Positions 1 to 10,549 of a stretch of DNA of 64,000 nucleotides are shown in pieces. Below the pieces are notes generated by a model, which worked only from the letters and a program-made list of their open reading frames with translations, ran no database searches and was not told the origin of the DNA. Both the position numbers and the translations under genes were made by a program. The stretch covers positions 1 to 64,000 of the forward strand of contig JASCOC010000004.1 in NCBI GenBank assembly GCA_029959605.1, in the 5' to 3' direction. This DNA comes from Lysobacteraceae bacterium PS02340. Its GTDB lineage: Bacteria; Pseudomonadota; Gammaproteobacteria; Xanthomonadales; Xanthomonadaceae. Position 1 is the stretch's first letter; every line of letters begins with the position of its first letter.

Positions 1-106
1 TTTGGGCTGGGGATTTTGGGGGTGCCCCCACCCCCGCCGGGTGGTGGGTTTTGGGTCAAACGCCCTCATCCGCTGCACGGTTTGGCATCGACTGGATGTC
101 AGGTTT

Positions 107-136
107 GGGGGCCGCCTTCGGGCGGCCCCGTTTTTT
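107..136 (+). terminator. Rho-independent terminator of an off-window gene
   Basis: A perfect 9-bp stem (108-116 with 121-129) closes on a UUCG tetraloop at 117-120 and is followed by G and six T (131-136). It reads on the plus strand and ends a transcript entering from the left, isolating the S9 peptidase gene that follows. Bases 1-106 hold only G/C-rich hairpins and no convincing gene. Confidence 0.9.
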
Positions 137-273
137 GAGCGTCGTGGACACGCGCATCGCCTGACGGAAGGCGCGCGGCGGCGCAAGTCCCGTCGGTCCC
201 GTCCCGCAGGCGGCGGCTGCGCCCGACTCGGCGGTTATGCTCGACGACCCGTGTGCTTCCGGATCGCCTGCCG

Positions 274-2787
274 ATGTCTTCCACGATCGCCCGCCGCCGT
301 CTCTCCGTCGTCGTCTCCGCCACGCTGCTCGTCGCGAGCCTGTCCTGGGGCGCACCCGTGCTCGCGCAAGGCGCGAATGCGGGTCAGAGCACGGCCGCGT
401 CGGCCGATACCGGCTACCGGTTGCCGCCCGAAGCGCTGCAGGCGATCGTCGATGCGCCGCGTCCACCGCGGCTGCTGCTGAGCCCGCAGCGCGATCTGGC
501 CGCATTCCTGCAGACGCCGGCGCTGCCCAGCATTGCCGAGGTGTCGCAGCCCGAGCTCAAGCTCGGCGGCATCCGCATCAATCCGAAGACGTATTCGACC
601 AGCCGCGCCTCGTTCGTCTCCGACCTGTGGCTCAAGCCGGTCGACGGCGGCGACGAACAGCGCATCGCCGGCCTACCGGAGCCGCTGTCGCTGGCCTCAA
701 TGCTGTGGTCGCCGGACCAGCGCCACATCGCCTTCAGCCAGGTCGACGTGCGCGCCGGCGAAGTGCAGCTGTGGATCGTCGACGTGGCCACGCGCCAAGC
801 GCGCCGTCTGCTCGCGCAACCGCTCAACGCCGTGGTCGGCAACGGCTTCGAATGGATGCCCGACAGCGCCGGCCTGCTGGTGCGCCTGCGGCAACCGGGC
901 GAGCTGCCGCAGGACGACGGCATTCCCGCCGGCCCGAACGTGCAGGAAACCGGCGCTGGCGGCACGGTGCAGCAGCTGCGCACCTATCAGGATCTGCTGC
1001 GCAGCGAGCAGGACGCACGCGTGTTCGCGCACTACATGACCAGCCAACTCGCGCGCGTGGCGCTCGACGGCACCGTGTCGCCGATCGGCGCGCCGGGCCT
1101 GACCACCAGCGCGACGACGTCGCCCGATGGGCGCCACATCCTGCGGCAGCAGATCGATCGTCCGTTCTCGTATCTCGTGCCGTACACGCGCTTCCCGCGG
1201 CGCATCGAAGTCGTCGGTCTGGACGGCAAGGTCCAGCACACCGTCGCCACGCTGCCGCTGGTCGAAGGCCTGCCGGTCGGCAACGACGCGGTGCCGACCG
1301 GCGTGCGTTCGGTCGCCTGGCGCAGCGACGCCCCGGCCACGCTCGCGTGGGTGGAAGCGCAGGATGGTGGCGATCCGGCGCGCGAAGTCGCGGTGCGCGA
1401 CATCGTCTACATGCAGGCCGCGCCGTTCCGTGCCAAACCGCAGGTGCTGGCCGAACTCTCGATGCGCTACGCCGGCACGCAGTGGGGCAGCGGTGATCTC
1501 GCGCTGTTGACCGAATACTGGTGGAAGACGCGGCGCATCCGCGAATGGCGCCTGCAGCCCGATGGCGGCGACGCGGTCATGGTGCGCGACGGCTCCTACG
1601 AAGATCGCTACGCCGATCCTGGCATGGCGGTGACCATGCCCGATGCGACCGGCAACAGCCGTCTGCTGATCGCGTCGGATGGCAACAGCATCTACCGCAT
1701 CGGCGATGGCGCCTCGGAGGAGGGCGATCGCCCGTTCCTCGATCGCCAGAACCTCGCCGACGGCAGCACCACGCGTCTGTTCCATTCGCAGGCGCCGTAC
1801 TACGAATCGCCGAGCGCGGTGCTCGACGCCGACGCGACGCGCCTGCTGACCTCGCGCGAAACCCAGACCGAGCCGGCGAACTATGTCGTGCGCAATCTGC
1901 AGGCCGCCGCCGACGGCGCGGATCCGGTGCCACTGACCGCGTTCGAACATCCGACGCCGCAGCTGCGCGACGTGCAGAAGGAACTCGTGCGCTTCAAGCG
2001 CAAGGACGGTGTGGATCTCACCGGCACGCTGTATCTGCCCGCCGGCTACGACGCCAAGCGCGACGGCCCGCTGCCGATGCTGATGTGGGCGTATCCGGGC
2101 GAGTTCAAATCCGCCGATGCCGCCAGCCAGGTCACCGATTCGCCGTACCGTTTCAACGCGATCGGCTACTGGGGGCCGCAGGCGTTCCTGGCGATGGGCT
2201 ACGCGGTGTTCGCCGACGTGTCGATGCCGATCATCGGCGAGGGCACTGCGGAACCCAACGACACCTACATCGAACAGCTGGTGGCGAGCGCCGAAGCCGC
2301 GATCGACGAAGCGGTACGCCGCGGTGTCGCCGACCGTCGTCGCGTGGCGATCGGCGGGCATTCCTACGGCGCTTTCATGACCGGCAACCTGCTCGCGCAC
2401 TCGCGCCTGTTCGCCGCCGGCATCGCGCGCAGCGGCGCCTACAACCGCACGCTGACCCCGTTCGGCTTCCAGGCCGAGGAACGCAACTACTGGCAGGCGC
2501 AGGAGACCTACCTGCAGATGTCGCCGTTCAACTACGCCGGCGACATCAAGGATCCGATCCTGCTGATTCATGGCGAAGAGGACAACAATTCCGGCACGTT
2601 CCCGATGCAGAGCGAGCGCATGTTCGCCGCGATCAAGGGCCTGGGTGGCAATGCGCGTCTGGTGATGCTGCCCAAGGAATCGCACGGTTACCGCGCGCGC
2701 GAATCGATCCTGCACATGCTCTACGAGACCAATGCCTGGCTCGACACGTACGTGAAGAACCGGCCGGCGGAAGACGCGGCGCGCTGA
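274..2787 (+). CDS. Secreted S9 family prolyl oligopeptidase (glutamyl endopeptidase-like)
   Basis: Serine peptidase of 837 aa. ATG 274 is preferred over the in-frame GTG at 253 because it directly precedes a clean signal peptide (MSSTIARRR, then a hydrophobic core ending near AQGANA). The N-terminal two thirds is the beta-propeller gate. The C-terminal alpha/beta-hydrolase domain has the nucleophile motif GGHSYGAFM (Ser697), an acid in HGEEDNNSG (Asp770) and His804 in KESHGY. The stretch around RSGAYNRTLTPFGFQ closely resembles the S9D glutamyl endopeptidases of plant chloroplasts. It is presumably periplasmic and degrades peptides; Glu specificity is inferred from family resemblance only. 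It stands alone, with a terminator upstream and a repeat element downstream. Confidence 0.93.
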   Translation: MSSTIARRRLSVVVSATLLVASLSWGAPVLAQGANAGQSTAASADTGYRLPPEALQAIVDAPRPPRLLLSPQRDLAAFLQTPALPSIAEVSQPELKLGGIRINPKTYSTSRASFVSDLWLKPVDGGDEQRIAGLPEPLSLASMLWSPDQRHIAFSQVDVRAGEVQLWIVDVATRQARRLLAQPLNAVVGNGFEWMPDSAGLLVRLRQPGELPQDDGIPAGPNVQETGAGGTVQQLRTYQDLLRSEQDARVFAHYMTSQLARVALDGTVSPIGAPGLTTSATTSPDGRHILRQQIDRPFSYLVPYTRFPRRIEVVGLDGKVQHTVATLPLVEGLPVGNDAVPTGVRSVAWRSDAPATLAWVEAQDGGDPAREVAVRDIVYMQAAPFRAKPQVLAELSMRYAGTQWGSGDLALLTEYWWKTRRIREWRLQPDGGDAVMVRDGSYEDRYADPGMAVTMPDATGNSRLLIASDGNSIYRIGDGASEEGDRPFLDRQNLADGSTTRLFHSQAPYYESPSAVLDADATRLLTSRETQTEPANYVVRNLQAAADGADPVPLTAFEHPTPQLRDVQKELVRFKRKDGVDLTGTLYLPAGYDAKRDGPLPMLMWAYPGEFKSADAASQVTDSPYRFNAIGYWGPQAFLAMGYAVFADVSMPIIGEGTAEPNDTYIEQLVASAEAAIDEAVRRGVADRRRVAIGGHSYGAFMTGNLLAHSRLFAAGIARSGAYNRTLTPFGFQAEERNYWQAQETYLQMSPFNYAGDIKDPILLIHGEEDNNSGTFPMQSERMFAAIKGLGGNARLVMLPKESHGYRARESILHMLYETNAWLDTYVKNRPAEDAAR

Positions 2788-2886
2788 GCATCCAAACGTT
2801 GGAGCTTCACGTCTCACGCTTGACGACTTCTTTCGAACGGACTTGGGCCTTTCTGCGCGTAAAGTAATAGTCGGCAGCAGCCGGAC

Positions 2887-3007
2887 ACCTCTTCCTCCGG
2901 GAGAGGTCGACGCGCAAAGCGCGTCGGGTGAGGGGCGGGGCTCTACATAGAAGCCGTTTAAAGCACCCTCATCCGCCCTCCGGGTACCTTCCCCCAAGGG
3001 GGAAGGG
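2887..3007. repeat. Intergenic inverted-repeat element (xanthomonad type)
   Basis: The space between two convergent genes (2788-3083) carries an imperfect inverted pair: a left arm at 2889-2934 and a right arm at 2964-3006, both of the CTCCGGG / GGTGAGGG - CCCTCATCC type. The left arm contains a perfect palindrome CGACGCGC-AAA-GCGCGTCG at 2908-2926. Folded RNA from either strand would make a strong hairpin, so it may also act as a bidirectional terminator. Similar short C/G-rich dyads recur at about 17.3, 17.4, 21.7, 21.9 and 23.4 kb. Confidence 0.7.
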
Positions 3008-3083
3008 AATACACGGGTCTCTTGATCTCGGGTTCGGCCCGAGTTGAAACACGACACGTATCAGCGCGAGCAGACCGCTCAGA

Positions 3084-3815
3084 TCAAGCCCACTCCGGCG
3101 ACGGCAACTCCGCGACCGCGCGCCGCATGCTGTCGTTCCAGTGATTGCGGATCGACTGCAGATACGCGTCACCGTCCTCGAAACGCTGCTGGATCTCGAC
3201 CTTGAAGCTGTCGCGCTTGTAGACCAGCAGGTCGATCGGCGGGCCGACCGACAGGTTGGAGCGGATCGTCGAATCGAACGACACCAGCGCGCACTTGGTC
3301 GCGGTGACCAGATCGGTGTGGCTGTTGATCACGCGATCGAGGATCGGCTTGCCGAACTTGATCTCGCCGGTCTGGAAGAACGGCGTCTCGCCGGCGCTCT
3401 CGATGAAGTTGCCTTCCGAGTACACCAGGAACAACCGCGGCGCCTCGCCGGCGATCTGGCCGCCGACGATGAAGGAGCCGCTGGGGTCGATACCGCCGTC
3501 GCGCAGGTAGGCCTCGTCGCGGCCGCGGATCTCGCGCATCGCATCGCCGACCACCTGCGCCACCTGGAACATCGATTGCGCGTTGAGGATGCCGATGCGT
3601 TCGGGTTCGTGCCGCGCGCGATGCTCGAGCAGATTGAGCACGTTCTGCGTCAACGAGAGGTTGCCCGACGACAGCGTCACCACCACGCGTTCGCCGTCCT
3701 GGGCGAAGACCCGCATCTTGCCCGCTCGGCGGATGTGGTCCACGCCGGCGTTGGTACGCGAGTCGGAGGCCAGCACGAGGCCTTCGTCGAGGTTGAGTCC
3801 GATGCAGTAGGTCAT
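3084..3815 (-). CDS. Anbu/BPH proteasome-type peptidase
   Basis: A 243-aa Ntn-hydrolase of the Anbu (ancestral beta-subunit) family. The protein begins MTYCIGLNLDEG, so removal of Met exposes the catalytic Thr. Asp18 and Lys33 (ASDSRTNAG, GKMRVF) match the conserved proteasome active-site set. There is no propeptide. Anbu subunits assemble into open or helical rings; substrates are poorly known. It is last in a minus-strand cluster after an ATP-grasp and an alpha-E protein, 64 bp behind the latter. In many genomes a transglutaminase-like cysteine peptidase also belongs to this cluster; none is encoded here. The identification is firm; the cellular role is not. Confidence 0.93.
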   Translation of the reverse strand: MTYCIGLNLDEGLVLASDSRTNAGVDHIRRAGKMRVFAQDGERVVVTLSSGNLSLTQNVLNLLEHRARHEPERIGILNAQSMFQVAQVVGDAMREIRGRDEAYLRDGGIDPSGSFIVGGQIAGEAPRLFLVYSEGNFIESAGETPFFQTGEIKFGKPILDRVINSHTDLVTATKCALVSFDSTIRSNLSVGPPIDLLVYKRDSFKVEIQQRFEDGDAYLQSIRNHWNDSMRRAVAELPSPEWA

Positions 3816-3879
3816 GTCATGTCGCGGTACAGCGCAATTGCAGGCGCCATTGTGCCCCGCGACGACGGGCAGTGACAGC

Positions 3880-4887
3880 TCAGGACGTGCGCTGCCATTG
3901 CGACTGGCGCATGACCGGCGGTGCGACGGGCGCCGCGCCGGTGGTCATGAACTGCCGGTGGATCTCGTCGCCGAGCTTCGACAGCCGCGACATCGTGTCC
4001 TGCAACCACGTTTCCAGGCCGCCGGCGATGATCTCGTCGATGTGCGCGTAGCGCGCCTGCGCGGCCAGTGCACCGGCCTGGCGGGCGACTTCCAGCGATT
4101 CGCCGCCCGACAGTTGCTGGAGGATCTGATGGATCGCGCCGACGCAGGTCTGCAGCGAGCGCGGATTGTCGTCGTTGAGCAGCATCAGCGCGGCGACACC
4201 GGCCGGGCTGACCGATTCGCGATACAGGCGGCGGTAGGTTTCGAACGCCGACAGCGCCTGCAGCAACGCGCTCCACTGGAAGTACTGCGTGGCATCGCGC
4301 GCTTCGCCGGTCTCGGGCAGCTCCTCGTCGCTGCTGATCATGTCCAGCAGCCGGATCGACCAGTCCGCGCGTTCGATGAAGGCGCCCATCTGCAGGAACT
4401 GGTAGCCCTCGCCGCGCCCGAGCGTGCCGATGGTGATGCCGCGGAACGCGGCCGAGCGGGTCTTGACCCACTCCAGCGCGCTGCTCAGGCCGTCCTGGCG
4501 CAGACGCGCGCCGTCGAAGCGGCGGATCTCCAGCCACGAACTGTTGAGGTCTTCGTACATCTCCGCGGTGATCGCGACGCGCTGCGCACGTGCGTTCTCG
4601 CGCGCGGCGCGCAGGCAGCTGTAGATCGAGCCCGGATTGTCGGGCGAGAGCAGCAGATGCTGGACGACGCTCTCGGCATCGATGCGGCCGTGCGCCTGCT
4701 CGAACTCCTGCGCCGAGCCCAGCGAGTCGAGCGCGCGACGCCACGGCGCCGCCTGCGCCTTGCCGCGGTCCAGGCGCTCGGGCAGCAGCGCGATGCGCTG
4801 GGCCATGTCGAGCAGGCGCGCGGTGTTCTCGGCGCGCTCCATGTTGCGGGCCACCCAGTAGAGATCGTTCGCGGTGCGGCAGAGCAT
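3880..4887 (-). CDS. Alpha-E domain protein (DUF403), Anbu cluster
   Basis: A 335-aa, almost entirely helical protein starting MLCRTANDLYWVARNMERAENTARL, the characteristic opening of alpha-E (DUF403) proteins. The conserved sequence WVARNMERAENTAR lies at about residues 11-24 and a second conserved helical block near residues 100-125 (SSWLEIRRFDGA). It has no known catalytic residues; alpha-E domains always occur with circularly permuted ATP-grasp proteins and are thought to act with them in peptide or amide-bond chemistry. It sits between the ATP-grasp gene (92 bp upstream) and Anbu, consistent with one transcript. Substrate unknown. Confidence 0.92.
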   Translation of the reverse strand: MLCRTANDLYWVARNMERAENTARLLDMAQRIALLPERLDRGKAQAAPWRRALDSLGSAQEFEQAHGRIDAESVVQHLLLSPDNPGSIYSCLRAARENARAQRVAITAEMYEDLNSSWLEIRRFDGARLRQDGLSSALEWVKTRSAAFRGITIGTLGRGEGYQFLQMGAFIERADWSIRLLDMISSDEELPETGEARDATQYFQWSALLQALSAFETYRRLYRESVSPAGVAALMLLNDDNPRSLQTCVGAIHQILQQLSGGESLEVARQAGALAAQARYAHIDEIIAGGLETWLQDTMSRLSKLGDEIHRQFMTTGAAPVAPPVMRQSQWQRTS

Positions 4888-4979
4888 GGGTCAGCGCCTG
4901 TTCGGATGGCCGGCACGCGACGCGCCGTTGGACGTGTGTGTGCGGGCGCGGGCGCCGGGGCAGGCGGGCATCGCGCGGC

Positions 4980-6392
4980 TCATGCCTCCATCACCCAGGT
5001 GTCCTTGGTGCCGCCGCCCTGCGACGAGTTCACGACCAGCGAGCCTTCGCGCAGCGCGACGCGGGTCAGGCCGCCGGGCACCACGTGGATGCGGCGTCCG
5101 CTGAGGATGTAGGGCCGCAGATCGATGTGGCGCGGCGCGAGGCCGCTCTCGACGTAGGTCGGGCAGGTCGAAAGCGACAGCGTCGGCTGGGCGATGTAGT
5201 TGCCCGGATCGGCGAGGATGCGCGCGCGGAATTCCTCGATCTCCGCCTTCGTCGACGCCGGCCCGACCAGCATGCCGTAGCCGCCCGCGCCGTGGACTTC
5301 CTTGACCACGAGTTCGGGCAGATGCTCGAGCGTGTACTTGAGGTCGTCCTTGTTGCGCAGTTGCCAGGTCGGCACGTTGTGCAGGATCGGCTCTTCGCTG
5401 AGGTAGTAGCGGATCATCTCCGGCACGTACGGGTACACCGACTTGTCGTCGCCGACGCCGGTGCCCGGCGCATTCGCCAGCGTGACGTTGCCGGCGCGGT
5501 AGGCGCCGAACAGGCCGGGTACACCCAGCATCGATTCGGGGCGGAAGACCGTCGGATCGAGATAGTCGTCGTTGATGCGGCGGTAGATCACGTGCACGCG
5601 TTGCGCGCCGCGCGTGGTCTGCGCGTAGACCATGTCGCCCTGCACGAACAGGTCCGCGCCCTCGACCAGCTCCACGCCCATCTGCTGGGCGAGGAACGCG
5701 TGTTCGAAATAGGCGGAGTTCGCTGCGCCCGGCGTCAGCACTGCGACCACCGGATTGTCCACGTTCGCGGGCGCGCACTGGCGCAGCACTTCGAACAGGG
5801 CATCGGGATACCGCTCGACCGGCGCGATCTGCTGCCGCGCGAACAGCTCGGGCGTGAGCCGCGCCATCATCCGGCGGTTCTCCAGCATGTAGGACACGCC
5901 GGAGGCCACGCGCAGATTGTCTTCGAGCACGTAGTACTCGCCGTCGCCGGCGCGCACCAGATCGATGCCCGAGACGTGGGAATAGGTGTTGCAGGCGACC
6001 TTGAGGCCCTGCATTTCCTTGCGGTACTCGCTGTTGTCGAGCACCAGTTCGGTGGGGATGCGGCCATCGCGCAGGATGCGCTGGTCACCGTAGATGTCGC
6101 CCAGGAACAGGTTCAGTGCGTGCACGCGCTGGCGCAGGCCGGCTTCGAGCATCCTCCACTCGTGCGCCGGCAACACGCGCGGCACGATGTCGAACGGGAT
6201 CAGGCGTTCGTTGCCCGATTCCTCGCCGTAGACGGAGAACGTGATGCCCACCCGGTGGAAGGAGATTTCCGCCTCACGCCGCTTGTGCGCGACCTGTTCG
6301 TCGGGCGTGGCCTGTAGCCAGTCGTCGAAGCCGCGATAGTGCGGGCGGACATGCCCGTCGGCATCGTGCATCTCGTCAAAGCTGGGCGGCAT
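4980..6392 (-). CDS. Circularly permuted ATP-grasp type 2 protein, Anbu cluster
   Basis: A 470-aa protein of the circularly permuted ATP-grasp type 2 family (DUF404/DUF407). ATG 6392 (MPPSFDEMHDADGHVRPHYR) is chosen because this is the usual family N terminus; the open frame extends further upstream but that segment looks non-coding. Conserved blocks include FDIVPRVLPAHEW, LFLGDIYGDQRILRDG, GIDLVRAGDGEYYVLEDN and VKEVHGAGGYGMLVGP. The family is predicted to form amide bonds with ATP, perhaps on a peptide. It is first in the three-gene Anbu cluster. A hairpin at 6504-6527 separates it from metK, so it should have its own promoter within about 6393-6503. Confidence 0.93.
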   Translation of the reverse strand: MPPSFDEMHDADGHVRPHYRGFDDWLQATPDEQVAHKRREAEISFHRVGITFSVYGEESGNERLIPFDIVPRVLPAHEWRMLEAGLRQRVHALNLFLGDIYGDQRILRDGRIPTELVLDNSEYRKEMQGLKVACNTYSHVSGIDLVRAGDGEYYVLEDNLRVASGVSYMLENRRMMARLTPELFARQQIAPVERYPDALFEVLRQCAPANVDNPVVAVLTPGAANSAYFEHAFLAQQMGVELVEGADLFVQGDMVYAQTTRGAQRVHVIYRRINDDYLDPTVFRPESMLGVPGLFGAYRAGNVTLANAPGTGVGDDKSVYPYVPEMIRYYLSEEPILHNVPTWQLRNKDDLKYTLEHLPELVVKEVHGAGGYGMLVGPASTKAEIEEFRARILADPGNYIAQPTLSLSTCPTYVESGLAPRHIDLRPYILSGRRIHVVPGGLTRVALREGSLVVNSSQGGGTKDTWVMEA

Positions 6393-6503
6393 CGGGTGAC
6401 AGGCTCCGTGGGCAGCACGCGGGCGGATCTGTGCTGCACTGCACAGATAGCATGCGAACTCCGCGATGCACAACGGGTGATGGCTGGGGAACGCCCAACG
6501 AGA

Positions 6504-6527
6504 AACGGGCCGCATGTGCGGCCCGTT
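6504..6527 (-). terminator. Terminator downstream of metK
   Basis: A perfect 11-bp inverted repeat AACGGGCCGCA/TGCGGCCCGTT with a 2-nt centre. On the minus strand it lies 44 nt after the metK stop and is followed by TCTCGTT, a weak U-rich tract. It most likely ends metK and insulates the ATP-grasp cluster. Confidence 0.75.
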
Positions 6528-6570
6528 CCCGGAAGTGACGCAGACGCGGCAAACGCCGCAGCCCGACCCC

Positions 6571-7782
<1,212 letters not shown>

Positions 7783-7989
7783 CAGGCCTATATCCCTATA
7801 TTCGGATGAAAAGATGGGCCGAAATGATACAGCGCCGGCCGCGGAATTGCATTGTGCCCTGCCCAGGATTGCGCTGCGGTTAAGCGCACCGGCGCCCATG
7901 CCGCGACTGTCACGGGCCTGAAAGCGCGCTGCAATGCGGGCGACGCGGCGCGGGCACAGGCTGTGCGCATCCCGCCCGCACTGGCCCCC

Positions 7990-9684
7990 ATGCTCCGGAT
8001 CGAGGATCGCCTTCGGCAGCGCTGGCCGGACTGGTTCCGCGGCCGCCGCGCCCGCATCACGCGCCCGCTGCTGCGCGGCTTCGGCCACTGGTCGCGCTTC
8101 GACGACATCGACGCCTTCCTTGCCGGCAGCGCCCATCTCTCCGGATTCGACTTCGTCGCTGCCTGCAGTCAGCACCTGGGCCTGCGCTTCGAGGTGAGCG
8201 ACGCCGACGTCGCCCGCATTCCGGCGCGCGGCCGGTTGCTGGTGGTCGCCAACCATCCCTCCGGCGCGCTCGACGCTCTGGCGCTGCTGGCCTGCATCGG
8301 CCGGGTGCGCCGCGACGTGCGCATCGTCGCCAACGACCTGCTGTCGACGGTCCAGCCGCTGGCGCCGCTGATGCTGGGCGTGCGGATTCTTGGCGGCCGG
8401 CCGACCGAAGCCAGCATCGCCGCGGTCGAAGCCTCGCTGCGCGAAGACGCCTGTGTGGTGATCTTCCCGGCCGGCGAAGTCTCGCGGCTCGGGCCGGGTG
8501 GGGTGCGCGACTCGCGCTGGCGTCGCGGTGTGCTGCGCTTCGTCCGCAACACCGGCGCGCCGGTGTTGCCGGTCCGCATCGAGGCGCGCAATTCGCCGCT
8601 GTTCTATGGCGTCTCCGCGCTGTACCGGCCTGCCGGCACGGCGCTGCTCGCGCGCGAGATGTATGCGCGGCGTGGCCGGCCACTGCGCCTGCGCATCGGC
8701 ACGCCGCTGGCCTTGCCGGCCGACGACGATGGCGACGCCGTGCTGCGTTCGCTGCGCCGGCAGCTCTATGCGATCGGCACCCGCCGCGAGGCCTGCGCGC
8801 AGGGCCAGGCGCCGCTGGCGCGTCCCGCATCGCCGGCACGTCTGCGCGCGGCCGTCGCCTTGACGGACTGCCTGTGCGAACTCGGCGCCGGTCAGCAGGT
8901 GCGGTTGCTGCGCGGTGACCTGCGCAACCCGCTGCTGCGCGAGATCGGCCGCCTGCGTGAGCTGACCTTCCGTCGGGTCGGCGAGGGCACCGGACGCGCC
9001 CGCGATCTCGACGCCTTCGATGCGCACTACGACCACATCGTGCTGTGGGACGACACCGCGGCGCGCGTCGTCGGCGCCTATCGCGTCGCCTGCGGCGCGG
9101 ACGTGCTCGCGCAGCGCGGACTCGACGGTCTGTACTCGGCATCGCTGTTCCGCTACGCCGATCCGGCGCTGCCGCGCCTGCAGGCCGGCATGGAGCTCGG
9201 CCGCAGTTTCGTCGTGCCCGAGTGCTGGGGCGGGCGCGGGCTCGATGCGCTTTGGCAGGGCATCGGCGTGTATCTGCAACGTCATCCGCAGGTGCGCTGG
9301 CTGTACGGACCGGCGTCGATCAGTGCGGCGCTGCCGCGCGATGCACGCGAACACCTGGTCGCGTATTTTCAGCGCTACCACGCCGGCGATGGACTCGCGG
9401 TCGCGCGCCGTCCGTTCGCGTTCGCCGGCGATGCGCCATCGTTCGGCGATCTCGACGCCGCATCCGCGCTGACGCGACTGAAGGCCGGCCTCGCCGCGTT
9501 CGGCGCCGGCGTGCCCACGCTCTACCGCCAGTACGTCGAGCTGTGCGAGCCGGGCGGCGCGCGGTTTCTCGCATTCGGCGTCGATCCCGACTTCTGCAAT
9601 TCCGTCGACGGCCTCGTCGAACTGGATCTGCACCGCCTGCGTCCGCACAAGCGGCGCCGCTACCTGGGGAAGACCGACGCATGA
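7990..9684 (+). CDS. PlsC-GNAT fusion acyltransferase, OlsF-like (ornithine lipid synthesis)
   Basis: A 564-aa two-domain acyltransferase. The N-terminal half is a PlsC/LPLAT domain with NHPSGALD (His89, Asp95; the HX5D spacing is that of OlsF-type rather than classical HX4D PlsC proteins) and [10 protein letters not shown], the acyl-acceptor EGTR-like block. The C-terminal half (from about residue 310) is a hemolysin-like GNAT with [20 protein letters not shown] and [22 protein letters not shown], as in OlsB. Known bifunctional OlsF proteins have the same order and make ornithine lipid (N-acylation by the C-terminal part, O-acylation by the N-terminal part). The start is uncertain: ATG 7990 is preferred; GTG 7963 and TTG 7852 are in frame. 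It overlaps the next gene by ATGA. Confidence 0.82.
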   Translation: MLRIEDRLRQRWPDWFRGRRARITRPLLRGFGHWSRFDDIDAFLAGSAHLSGFDFVAACSQHLGLRFEVSDADVARIPARGRLLVVANHPSGALDALALLACIGRVRRDVRIVANDLLSTVQPLAPLMLGVRILGGRPTEASIAAVEASLREDACVVIFPAGEVSRLGPGGVRDSRWRRGVLRFVRNTGAPVLPVRIEARNSPLFYGVSALYRPAGTALLAREMYARRGRPLRLRIGTPLALPADDDGDAVLRSLRRQLYAIGTRREACAQGQAPLARPASPARLRAAVALTDCLCELGAGQQVRLLRGDLRNPLLREIGRLRELTFRRVGEGTGRARDLDAFDAHYDHIVLWDDTAARVVGAYRVACGADVLAQRGLDGLYSASLFRYADPALPRLQAGMELGRSFVVPECWGGRGLDALWQGIGVYLQRHPQVRWLYGPASISAALPRDAREHLVAYFQRYHAGDGLAVARRPFAFAGDAPSFGDLDAASALTRLKAGLAAFGAGVPTLYRQYVELCEPGGARFLAFGVDPDFCNSVDGLVELDLHRLRPHKRRRYLGKTDA

Positions 9685-10511
9685 GCCTGCCGACCCGACT
9701 CCCGGCGCCGCGCCCGCATCACCGCGCGGTGTTCGTCTCCGATGTGCACCTCGGCGCCAAGCATTGTCACGCCGCGGAACTGGCCACGTTCCTCGATGGC
9801 CTGCGCTGCGACCGGCTGTATCTGGTCGGCGACATCGTCGATCTGTGGTGGATGGCGCAGCGCCGCGCGCGCTGGGGTGCGCCGCAGATCCGTGTGGTCG
9901 AAGCGCTGCATGCACTGCGCCGTGCCGGCACGACGATCGTCTACGTGCCCGGTAACCACGACCGCGCGCTGCGTCGCGTCTGCGGCCTCGCGCTGCCGGC
10001 GATGCAGGTGCGCCGGCGCACCGTGCACGAAACCGCCGATGGCCGCCGCCTGCTGGTCACGCACGGTGACGACTACGACGCGATCACCCACTTCGGCGGC
10101 CTGCAGGAACGGTTCGGCGACTGGCTCTACTACCGCATCCTCACCGGCAACCAGTGGCTCAACCGCGCGCGTCGGCAACTCGGCATGCGCTACTGGTCGC
10201 TGTCGGAGTTCCTCAAGTCGAAGAGCGGAGCGGCCGAGCGCTACATCGAACGCTTCGTGCAGGCCGGTCTCGACGATGCGCGCCGCCGCGGCCTCGACGG
10301 CATCGTCTGCGGTCACATCCATCGCGCGTCGCTGGTCGAACGCGACGGTCTGGTCTACGCCAACGACGGCGACTGGGTCGAAAGCCTGACCGCGCTGGCC
10401 GAAGCGCAGGACGGCAGCCTGCGCCTGCTGTCGCACCAGGGCGAGGTGTTCGCGGCCCTGCCGGCGCAGGCCGCGATAGTGCCGGCCGAACACGTGCCGC
10501 GCGCGGCCTGA
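9681..10511 (+). CDS. LpxH-like metallophosphoesterase (UDP-2,3-diacylglucosamine diphosphatase family)
   Basis: A 276-aa calcineurin-type phosphoesterase with all metal-binding blocks: VSDVHLGAK (DxH), [11 protein letters not shown] (GDxxD), VPGNHDRAL (GNHD), THGDDYD and CGHIHRA (GHxH). The family includes LpxH, which releases lipid X in lipid A synthesis, and less specific LpxH2-type enzymes. This protein is longer than typical E. coli LpxH (about 240 aa). Its ATG overlaps the stop of the OlsF-like gene (ATGA at 9681-9684), so the two are translationally coupled and a joint role in membrane lipid metabolism is likely. Exact substrate is not determined by sequence. Confidence 0.85.
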   Translation: MSLPTRLPAPRPHHRAVFVSDVHLGAKHCHAAELATFLDGLRCDRLYLVGDIVDLWWMAQRRARWGAPQIRVVEALHALRRAGTTIVYVPGNHDRALRRVCGLALPAMQVRRRTVHETADGRRLLVTHGDDYDAITHFGGLQERFGDWLYYRILTGNQWLNRARRQLGMRYWSLSEFLKSKSGAAERYIERFVQAGLDDARRRGLDGIVCGHIHRASLVERDGLVYANDGDWVESLTALAEAQDGSLRLLSHQGEVFAALPAQAAIVPAEHVPRAA

Positions 10512-10549
10512 CGCATCGTCGTCGGGTGGCCGGCTGCTAGCATCGGCGG

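Noticed and set aside
697..3057. A 786-codon minus-strand frame opposite the S9 peptidase
   Set aside because: Antisense shadow, Arg/His/Ala-rich and without motif or start context.
7783..7989. Possible SAM riboswitch before metK
   Set aside because: None of the S-box, SAM-II or SAH core strings is present in the metK leader.
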